The notes under the pieces are model-generated. The model did not search any database and was not told where the DNA came from. It was given only the letters and a program-made list of their open reading frames with translations. 40,770 bases of DNA from an uncultured Bacteroidales bacterium. Lineage in GTDB: Bacteria > Bacteroidota > Bacteroidia > Bacteroidales > Bacteroidaceae. The stretch is taken from assembly GCA_902779165.1 (NCBI GenBank), contig CACZAN010000030.1, positions 1-40,770 on the forward strand. The letters run 5' to 3'. Numbering within the stretch: position 1 is the first letter of the stretch; each line of letters begins with the position of its first letter. Positions 35,233-40,770 of this stretch are shown here, piece by piece. Made by a program: the position numbers and the translations under genes.

Positions 35233-36840
35233 ATGAATCATAGCAATATAAGCAGTAACGCAGCTCTCCCCCCCACGGGGGGAGCGGGGAGCGGGGCTAG
35301 AAGACGCCCCACCCACGAAGTGCGCGTTGGCAATATCGGCATCGGAGGACAGAATCCCGTGCGGGTGCAGTCTATGTGCACGACAAGCACGATGGACACC
35401 GACGGGTGTGTGCAGCAGATCCTGGCGATTGCCAGAGCTGGCGGCGAGCTGGTGAGGCTGACGACGCAGGGAGTGCGCGAAGCCGAGAACATGCGGATTA
35501 TCCGCGAACGCGTGAGGGCTGCTGGCTGTGACGTGCCCCTCGTGGCCGACGTGCACTTCAACCCCGCCGTGGCCGACGTCGCGGCGCGCTATTGTGAGAA
35601 AGTGCGCATCAACCCCGGCAACTATGTCGATGCAGCGCGGAAGTTCAAGAATCTGGAGTATACCGACGAGGAATATGCCGCCGAACTGCAGAAGATCGAA
35701 GACCGGCTCATACCCTTCCTGAACATCTGTCGTGAATATGGCACCGCCGTACGCATCGGAGTGAACCACGGCTCCCTGAGCGACCGTATCATGAGCCGAT
35801 ATGGCGACACCCCCGAAGGCATCGTAGAATCGTGTATGGAGTTCCTTCGCGTATGTGTGCGCGAGAACTTTAATAATGTCGTCGTCAGCATCAAGGCATC
35901 GAACACCGTAGTGATGGTTGAATCGGTGCGCCTGCTCTGCAAAGCGATGGATGCCGAAGGAATGACCTTCCCGCTGCACCTCGGGGTGACAGAAGCCGGC
36001 GAGGGAGAGGACGGTCGTCTGAAGAGCGCTGTGGGAATTGGAGCCCTGCTCATAGATGGCATTGGCGACACCATACGTGTCAGCCTCAGCGAGCCGCCGG
36101 AGAACGAAATCCCCGTGGCCTACTCCTTGCTGCAAGCCGCACGACTGCGGTTCACCAAGACAGAGTATATCAGCTGTCCCGGCTGTGGTCGCACGCTCTA
36201 TGACCTGCCCGCCACCATCCAACGTATCAAAGCAGCCACCAGCCATCTCACAGGATTGAAGATTGCCATCATGGGATGCATCGTCAACGGACCCGGAGAA
36301 ATGGCAGATGCGGACTACGGTTATGTGGGTGCTGCGCGCGGCAAGGTCAGCCTCTATCGCGGCAAGGAATGCGTGGAAAAGAACATCCCCGAAGAGGAAG
36401 CGGTGCAGCATCTTCTTGCAATCATCGGCCCCTCTCTAACTCCCCCCGTGGGGGGGAGGACCTCAAGTCCTTTGAGGGAATATCAGACTGCTGATTCAGG
36501 AAATTATCCGTTATTAAAGGATTTTGCTCGGGAGAACAGGTATCATCCTACCGAGGCGGAATCATTATTGTGGGAACGTCTGAAAGGATATGCCTTGAAA
36601 TATCCTTTTAGAAGACAACATATAGTTGGAAATTTCATTGCAGATTTTGCATGTCTTCCAAAGAGATTAATCATTGAACTGGATGGTGGCTACCATCAGT
36701 TGCCTGACCAGCAGGTGAGTGATGCTGAAAGGACGAATTGGCTTGAGCAACAGGGATTCAAAGTGATTCGATTCTCGAATGAAGAAGTCATAGGAGATAT
36801 AGAACATGTATTATCAATAATTAAAGAACACTTGAAATAG
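35233..36840 (+). CDS. ispG: IspG (HMBPP synthase) fused to a C-terminal DUF559 nuclease-like module
   Basis: IspG makes HMBPP from MEcPP in the MEP isoprenoid pathway, using a 4Fe-4S cluster. Residues about 25-290 form the TIM barrel ([48 protein letters not shown]). Cluster ligands: CPGCGR and GCIVNGPGE. The B domain resembles the long plant/chlamydial type ([17 protein letters not shown]), yet the A* insert of that type is absent. Residues 11-21 ([11 protein letters not shown]) come from palindrome copy 2, residues about 399-408 from copy 3. From about 413 to 535 a DUF559 domain follows: [41 protein letters not shown], with the Asp and ExD of PD-(D/E)XK enzymes. The module could also start independently at TTG 36472. 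Confidence 0.9.
   Translation: MNHSNISSNAALPPTGGAGSGARRRPTHEVRVGNIGIGGQNPVRVQSMCTTSTMDTDGCVQQILAIARAGGELVRLTTQGVREAENMRIIRERVRAAGCDVPLVADVHFNPAVADVAARYCEKVRINPGNYVDAARKFKNLEYTDEEYAAELQKIEDRLIPFLNICREYGTAVRIGVNHGSLSDRIMSRYGDTPEGIVESCMEFLRVCVRENFNNVVVSIKASNTVVMVESVRLLCKAMDAEGMTFPLHLGVTEAGEGEDGRLKSAVGIGALLIDGIGDTIRVSLSEPPENEIPVAYSLLQAARLRFTKTEYISCPGCGRTLYDLPATIQRIKAATSHLTGLKIAIMGCIVNGPGEMADADYGYVGAARGKVSLYRGKECVEKNIPEEEAVQHLLAIIGPSLTPPVGGRTSSPLREYQTADSGNYPLLKDFARENRYHPTEAESLLWERLKGYALKYPFRRQHIVGNFIADFACLPKRLIIELDGGYHQLPDQQVSDAERTNWLEQQGFKVIRFSNEEVIGDIEHVLSIIKEHLK
35265..35297 (+). repeat. GC-rich palindromic element, copy 2 (in ispG N-terminus)
   Basis: 33 nt, same core, tail CGGGGAGCGGGGC. Read as [10 protein letters not shown] within IspG. 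Near-perfect inverted partner of copy 1, with the purE stop and ispG start between them. Confidence 0.9.
36428..36460 (-). repeat. GC-rich palindromic element, copy 3 (end of ispG)
   Basis: Exact reverse complement, over 33 nt, of copy 4 at 36865-36897. Tail GTTAGAGAGGGGC. Read as SLTPPVGGR at the junction between IspG and the DUF559 module. Confidence 0.93.
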
Positions 36841-36842
36841 AT

Positions 36843-38378
36843 ATGGAAACAAGAGGAAATGAAATCCTCCCCCCCACGGGGGGAGTTAGAGAGGGGCTAT
36901 TAATATACAACACCCTTTCACGCACGAAAGAACTATTTCGTCCTGTTGTTGAGGGGCGTGTAGGCATGTATGTCTGCGGCCCCACCGTCTACGGCGACGC
37001 CCATCTGGGTCACGCCCGACCAGCTATCACCTTCGACCTCCTGTTCCGCTATCTGCAACATATCGGCTACAAGGTGCGCTACGTTCGCAATATCACAGAC
37101 GTAGGACATCTGGAACACGATGCCGACGAGGGCGAGGACAAGATTGCAAAGAAAGCACGACTGGAACAGCTGGAGCCCATGGAAGTGGCACAGTACTACA
37201 CCAACCGCTTCCACGATGCCATGCGCGCCCTCAACTGCCTGCCGCCTTCCATCGAACCCCACGCCACGGGCCACATCATCGAACAGATACAGCTGGTGAA
37301 GGAAATCCTGGCGAACGGCTATGCCTACGAGAGCCAGGGCAGCGTATACTTCAACGTGGAGAAATACAATGAGAAGTACCGCTACGGAAAACTGTCGGGA
37401 CGCAACCTGACAGATGTCATCAACAACAGTCGCGAACTCGACGGCCAAGGCGAGAAGCACAACCAAGTGGACTTCGCCCTCTGGAAATGCGCGCAGCCCG
37501 AACACATCATGCGCTGGCCCTCGCCCTGGAGCGACGGGTTCCCCGGCTGGCACTGTGAGTGCACAGCTATGGGACGCAAATACCTGGGCAACCACTTCGA
37601 CATCCACGGAGGAGGCATGGACCTCGTATTCCCCCACCACGAGTGCGAGATTGCGCAGGCCGTGGCCAGTCAGGGCGACGATATGGTGAAGTACTGGATG
37701 CATTGCAATATGATCACCATCGGCGGTCAGAAAATGGGCAAGTCGTTGGGCAACTTCATCACTCTCAACGAGTTCTTCACAGGCAACCACGAGAAACTCT
37801 CACAAGCCTATTCGCCCATGACCGTACGCTTCTTCATCCTCCAGGCCCATTATCGTTCAACCGTGGACTTCTCGAACGAAGCCTTGCAGGCGGCCGAGAA
37901 AGGACTACAGCGACTGACGGGTGCCATCGCAGATCTGAAGCGCATAGCCCCCGCCAAGGAAAGCGATGCCGAAACACACAAGGTGGCCACGGAGCTGCGC
38001 CAAAAGTGCTACGACGCCATGAACGACGACCTGGCCTCGCCCACCGTCATCAGCCTGCTGTTCGAAGCCTCATCCACCGTCAACCGCGTGCTCGACCATA
38101 AGGGCAACATCAGTGCAGAAGATCTCGAGGAACTGGGATCCACCATGCACCTCTTTGCCGAGGACATACTTGGACTTCTCCCCCCCACGGGGGGAGGCAG
38201 AGAGGGGCAAAGAGAGGAAGCCTTCGGACAGGTCGTGGATATGCTGCTGGAACAGCGCGCCATCGCCAAAGCCAACAAGGACTGGGCCACCAGCGATAAG
38301 ATTCGCGACAGCCTGGCAGCCCTCGGCTTCGAAGTCAAAGACACCAAAGACGGCGCCACCTGGACCCTGAACAAGTAA
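36843..38378 (+). CDS. cysS: Cysteinyl-tRNA synthetase with two palindromic-element insertions
   Basis: A 511-aa class I synthetase charging tRNA-Cys. [10 protein letters not shown] is the HIGH motif and [12 protein letters not shown] the KMSKS motif. Zinc ligands lie in [18 protein letters not shown] and PHHECE. The C-terminal helical domain ends with [29 protein letters not shown]. The usual Bacteroidetes N-terminus runs straight into IYNTL. Here [19 protein letters not shown] precedes it, encoded by palindrome copy 4. A second insertion, [12 protein letters not shown] (about residues 445-456), is encoded by copy 5 in the anticodon-binding region. Both are in frame and the catalytic motifs are intact, so the enzyme should work. 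It starts 2 bp after the DUF559 stop. Confidence 0.95.
   Translation: METRGNEILPPTGGVREGLLIYNTLSRTKELFRPVVEGRVGMYVCGPTVYGDAHLGHARPAITFDLLFRYLQHIGYKVRYVRNITDVGHLEHDADEGEDKIAKKARLEQLEPMEVAQYYTNRFHDAMRALNCLPPSIEPHATGHIIEQIQLVKEILANGYAYESQGSVYFNVEKYNEKYRYGKLSGRNLTDVINNSRELDGQGEKHNQVDFALWKCAQPEHIMRWPSPWSDGFPGWHCECTAMGRKYLGNHFDIHGGGMDLVFPHHECEIAQAVASQGDDMVKYWMHCNMITIGGQKMGKSLGNFITLNEFFTGNHEKLSQAYSPMTVRFFILQAHYRSTVDFSNEALQAAEKGLQRLTGAIADLKRIAPAKESDAETHKVATELRQKCYDAMNDDLASPTVISLLFEASSTVNRVLDHKGNISAEDLEELGSTMHLFAEDILGLLPPTGGGREGQREEAFGQVVDMLLEQRAIAKANKDWATSDKIRDSLAALGFEVKDTKDGATWTLNK
36865..36897 (+). repeat. GC-rich palindromic element, copy 4 (in cysS N-terminus)
   Basis: Same core plus tail GTTAGAGAGGGGC, read as [10 protein letters not shown]. 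Perfect inverted partner of copy 3. Confidence 0.93.
38177..38208 (+). repeat. GC-rich palindromic element, copy 5 (inside cysS)
   Basis: 32 nt, same core, tail GGCAGAGAGGGGC, read as [10 protein letters not shown]. Single copy, plus orientation, no partner in the window. Confidence 0.9.
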
Positions 38379-38468
38379 TAATGATACGTCAGAATTGCTA
38401 AACCTGCCTTGCAAAAGCATCGTTTGCCTCAAAAAATAAGGGACAACAAGCAGTTTTTTGACACTATA

Positions 38469-38500
38469 TTTCTTCATCTCGAAAGAATTTTGTACTTTTG
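38469..38500 (+). promoter_or_regulatory. Promoter of pckA
   Basis: TACTTTTG (38493-38500), with TTTC (one mismatch) 20 nt upstream at 38469-38472. Leader about 68 nt. Confidence 0.7.
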
Positions 38501-38574
38501 TCGCGCTAAAAAGGCACATACGCCTATGCAACAACACTGATTTTTTTTCGTTTAACCACTAAAATACAAAAGAA

Positions 38575-40197
38575 ATGGCAAAATTTGATGCTTCTGTTTT
38601 AGAGAAGTATGGCATCAAGGGTTCTACCGTGATTGCCTATAATCCGTCGTATGAGTTCCTCTTTGAGGAGGAGACCAAGGCTGGCCTGGAAGGCTATGAA
38701 GTCGGTCAGGAGACTGAACTCGGAGCTGTGAACGTGATGACTGGTATCTTCACCGGCCGCTCCCCCAAGGACAAGTACATCGTTGACGATGCCCAGAGCC
38801 ACGACAAGGTATGGTGGACCTCTGAGGCCTACAAGAACGACAATCACCCCATGAGCGAAGCCGTCTGGGCACAGGTCAAGGATATCGCCACCAAGGAGCT
38901 CTCCGGCAAGAAACTCTACATCGTAGACGCCTTCTGCGGCGCCAACGAAGCTACCCACCTCGCCGTGCGCTTCATCCTTGAGGTCGCTTGGCAGGCACAC
39001 TTCATCAAGAACATGTTCATCCAGCCCACCGAGGCTGAGCTCGAGAAGTTCGAGCCCAACTTCGTCATCTACAACGCCTCCAAGGCAAAGGTGGAGAACT
39101 ACAAGGAACTCGGCCTCAACAGCGAGACTTGCGTAGCCTTCAACACCACCAGCCGCGAGCAGGTTATCATCAACACCTGGTACGGTGGCGAGATGAAGAA
39201 GGGTATGTTCTCCATGCAGAACTACTACCTCCCCCTCCAGGGCATCGCCAGCATGCACTGCTCCGCCAACACCGACATGGAAGGCAAGAACACCGCTATC
39301 TTCTTCGGCCTCTCCGGAACCGGTAAGACCACCCTCTCCACCGACCCGAAGCGTCTGCTCATCGGCGACGACGAGCACGGATGGGACGACGAAGGCGTGT
39401 TCAACCTCGAAGGAGGCTGCTATGCCAAGGTCATCAACCTCAGCAAGGAGAACGAGCCCGACATCTACGGCGCCATCAAGCGCGACGCCCTCCTCGAGAA
39501 CGTCACCGTGGACAAGGACGGTAAGATCGACTTCGCCGACAAGAGCGTCACCGAGAACACCCGCGTCAGCTATCCCATCGAGCACATCGAGAAGATCGTG
39601 AAGAAGGTCAACGGCAAGAGCGCAGGTCCCGAGGCCAAGAACGTCATCTTCCTCAGCGCCGACGCTTTCGGCGTGCTGCCTCCCGTCAGCATCCTCACCC
39701 CCGAGCAGACGAAGTACTACTTCCTCAGCGGCTTCACCGCTAAGCTCGCCGGCACAGAGCGCGGCATCACCGAGCCCACGCCCACCTTCAGCGCTTGCTT
39801 CGGCCAGGCATTCCTCGAGCTGCATCCCACGAAGTATGCCGAGGAACTCGTGAAGCGCATGGAGAAGAGCGGTGCCAAGGCTTACCTGGTCAACACCGGC
39901 TGGAACGGCACGGGCAAGCGCATCAGCATCCCCGACACACGCGGAATCATCGACGCTATCCTCGACGGCAGCATCCTCAAGGCTCCCACCAAGAAGATTC
40001 CTTTCTTCGACTTCGAGGTGCCCACAGAACTGCCCAACGTGAATCCCGCCATCCTCGATCCTCGCGACACCTACGCAGAGGCCAGCATCTGGGAGGAGAA
40101 GGCTAAGGATCTCGCCGCACGCTTCATCAAGAACTTCGGCAAGTACACCACCAACGAAGCCGGCAAGGCTCTCGTGGCCGCTGGTCCGAAGCTCTAA
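38575..40197 (+). CDS. pckA: Phosphoenolpyruvate carboxykinase (ATP)
   Basis: A 540-aa, full-length ATP-type PEPCK interconverting oxaloacetate + ATP and PEP + CO2 + ADP. In Prevotella/Bacteroides it commonly runs in the CO2-fixing direction on the way to succinate. Motifs: [12 protein letters not shown] (substrate Arg), [16 protein letters not shown], the P-loop [13 protein letters not shown], metal-binding [19 protein letters not shown], and NTGWNGTG. Codon use is the most strongly biased in the window, typical of a highly expressed gene. It has its own promoter and is followed by strong terminators. Confidence 0.98.
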   Translation: MAKFDASVLEKYGIKGSTVIAYNPSYEFLFEEETKAGLEGYEVGQETELGAVNVMTGIFTGRSPKDKYIVDDAQSHDKVWWTSEAYKNDNHPMSEAVWAQVKDIATKELSGKKLYIVDAFCGANEATHLAVRFILEVAWQAHFIKNMFIQPTEAELEKFEPNFVIYNASKAKVENYKELGLNSETCVAFNTTSREQVIINTWYGGEMKKGMFSMQNYYLPLQGIASMHCSANTDMEGKNTAIFFGLSGTGKTTLSTDPKRLLIGDDEHGWDDEGVFNLEGGCYAKVINLSKENEPDIYGAIKRDALLENVTVDKDGKIDFADKSVTENTRVSYPIEHIEKIVKKVNGKSAGPEAKNVIFLSADAFGVLPPVSILTPEQTKYYFLSGFTAKLAGTERGITEPTPTFSACFGQAFLELHPTKYAEELVKRMEKSGAKAYLVNTGWNGTGKRISIPDTRGIIDAILDGSILKAPTKKIPFFDFEVPTELPNVNPAILDPRDTYAEASIWEEKAKDLAARFIKNFGKYTTNEAGKALVAAGPKL

Positions 40198-40231
40198 GAA
40201 CTGAATCAGCAGCTAAGAACTGAATCAGCAG
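40194..40231 (+). repeat. 19-bp exact tandem duplication over the pckA stop
   Basis: CTAAGAACTGAATCAGCAG occurs at 40194-40212 and 40213-40231 with no spacer. The first copy contains the TAA stop. Confidence 0.92.
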
Positions 40232-40240
40232 TATTGATAA

Positions 40241-40268
40241 GGGGTGAACGTCCTGTTCACCCCTTTTT
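40241..40268 (+). terminator. Intrinsic terminator of pckA
   Basis: A perfect 9-bp stem GGGGTGAAC/GTTCACCCC (40241-40249 with 40255-40263), loop GTCCT, followed by TTTTT. Confidence 0.93.
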
Positions 40269-40288
40269 CTGTAGCCCCCCAACAACAC

Positions 40289-40329
40289 CAAAAGCCCCGC
40301 CACGTCCCTTCGACGCAGCGGAGCTTTTT
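40289..40329 (+). terminator. Second terminator-like hairpin
   Basis: AAGCCCCGC can pair with GCGGAGCTT (one mismatch), followed by TTTT. It probably backs up the pckA terminator. Confidence 0.6.
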
Positions 40330-40386
40330 CTCATTATCTTATTTTCTCATTCTCTTATTTTCTCATTCTCTTATTTTCTCATTCTC
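40328..40386. repeat. 16-bp tandem repeat, about 3.7 units
   Basis: Units TTCTCATTCTCTTATT (first unit with A for C) at 40328, 40344, 40360 and a partial one at 40376. Non-coding. Confidence 0.85.
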
Positions 40387-40391
40387 CCATG

Positions 40392-40490
40392 CTACCGCAC
40401 GATGCCAGCGGCATGAGCACTGATGGTGGTGATGAGTGCCGTCAGCACTGCAATCACGATGTCAATGACGCGCTTCAGCGTCCTCTTTGT
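40392..40490 (-). pseudogene. Small hydrophobic protein remnant (resembles 'smalltalk'-type peptides)
   Basis: The minus strand reads TKRTLKRVIDIVIAVLTAL followed by ITTISAHAAGIVR and TAG: a short basic segment and one hydrophobic helix. This resembles the 30-aa smalltalk-type peptides annotated in Bacteroidales. No ATG, GTG or TTG lies at the front; upstream comes TTA AAT and then TAA within an AT-rich repeat. The start has probably been lost, or a rare start (CTG, ATT) is used. Confidence 0.45.
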
Positions 40491-40560
40491 ATTTAATTGT
40501 TAATTGTCACTTGTTAATTGTTTGACGTTTCGCAAGTGATGCCGTAGGCATCTGACAATG

Positions 40561-40652
40561 GTTCTTGAAGTGTCAAGCGTCCCTTTGGGCCGAGCGGCCA
40601 GCCATTTCCGCCCGGCGCTCTGCGACGCTTCACGCTTGAAGAATGGCTGGTA
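40561..40652. repeat. Interspersed repeat copy 2 within a large imperfect inverted repeat
   Basis: 40561-40597 matches the thiL-end repeat (3394-3428). 40562-40581 pairs with 40624-40643 at 17 of 20 positions, and CCAGCCATT (40598-40606) pairs with AATGGCTGG (40642-40650). No gene is visible. Confidence 0.65.
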
Positions 40653-40671
40653 TTGAGGATGTTAACGGATA

Positions 40672-40764
40672 GCGTGCCGTAGGTACGCGACAGGGATTTG
40701 ATGTCGCGTACCTAAAGGCACGCATATTCCCTGTCCCTTATGTACCAGCCAATGAATTGGCTGG
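40672..40764. repeat. Nested palindromes at the window end
   Basis: Hairpin of GCGTGCC/GGCACGC (40672-40678 with 40717-40723) plus AGGTACGCGACA/TGTCGCGTACCT (40681-40692 with 40702-40713), then a second hairpin CCAGCCAA/TTGGCTGG (40745-40752 with 40757-40764). The window ends just after it. No coding region is seen from 40491 to the end. Confidence 0.8.
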
Positions 40765-40770
40765 CTACCT

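Larger units (their letters stand above)
36428..36897 (+). mobile_element. Candidate small element: DUF559 module between perfect 33-bp inverted repeats
   Basis: 470 bp bounded by 36428-36460 and 36865-36897, a perfect 33-bp inverted pair. Cargo: one DUF559 (Vsr/PD-(D/E)XK-like) coding region (about 36472-36840), plus the cysS start codon (36843) just before the right arm. A small stem CCTCAA/TTGAGG (36461-36466 with 36472-36477) follows the left arm. I see no target-site duplication. The interval is AT-richer than flanking ispG and cysS. Mobility is an inference from architecture, not demonstrated. Confidence 0.55.

Noticed and set aside
35218-36411. 397-aa open frame antisense to ispG
   Set aside because: The sense strand carries all IspG motifs; the antisense frame stays open partly because the palindromes lack stops in several frames.
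36428-36897. Target-site duplication around the DUF559 element
   Set aside because: I compared the bases outside both arms (ATCATCG versus TATTAAT) and around pair 1/2; no matching direct repeat was seen, so none is claimed.
38599-39825. 408-aa open frame antisense to pckA
   Set aside because: Shadow of a highly codon-biased gene; its composition (Leu/Val/Gly/Glu repeats) is an artefact of reading pckA codons backwards.

Overview
The window looks like the chromosome of a Bacteroidales bacterium, most likely Prevotella or a close relative (Prevotellaceae). The basis is the promoter shape TTTG-N19/20-TAnnTTTG seen many times, the Bacteroidetes gene neighbourhoods (PNP-thiL-lpxK; psd-pssA beside dnaE), a BspA-type leucine-rich-repeat surface protein, and lipoproteins and GH13/GH78 glycosidases. 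Assignments were made by reading motifs; no database search was run.

Layout. 1-8.2 kb: a membrane-bound AraC-like regulator, then purine nucleoside phosphorylase, thiL and lpxK on +, facing gyrB, rpsT and tRNA-Glu on -, then recO on +. 8.2-10.5 kb: a DEAD-box RNA helicase and two identical tRNA-Asn genes on -. 10.5-15.6 kb: a PfkB-family (adenosine-type) kinase, an S41 protease, a thioredoxin-fold lipoprotein, greA and a HIT protein on +. 15.6-22.8 kb: an accessory, visibly AT-richer stretch with a 22-bp tandem array, AT-rich repeats, an interrupted secreted protein, a 1393-aa BspA-like protein with a long structured leader, and an orphan gene. 22.8-29.8 kb: pyrH-pssA-psd on -, and dnaE-trxA-hypothetical on +. 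29.8-34.4 kb: a GH13 lipoprotein and a GH78 alpha-L-rhamnosidase. 34.6-40.2 kb: purE, ispG, cysS and pckA on +. 40.2-40.77 kb: terminators, repeats and nested palindromes with no intact gene.

The most unusual region is purE-ispG-cysS. Five copies of a 32-33 nt GC-rich palindromic element lie in about 3 kb, and all five are read in frame inside protein genes (peptides such as LPPTGG and TPPVGG). Four copies form two inverted pairs, each straddling a gene junction. The second pair is a perfect inverted repeat that brackets a DUF559 (PD-(D/E)XK nuclease-like) module fused in frame to the end of IspG. I read this as a candidate small mobile element, or nuclease-associated palindromic repeat system, that colonises coding sequence.

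A second strong candidate is the leader of the BspA-like gene. It is about 395 nt long and carries two mutually exclusive helices, the downstream one followed by a T run. That is the layout of a transcription attenuator or riboswitch-like switch.
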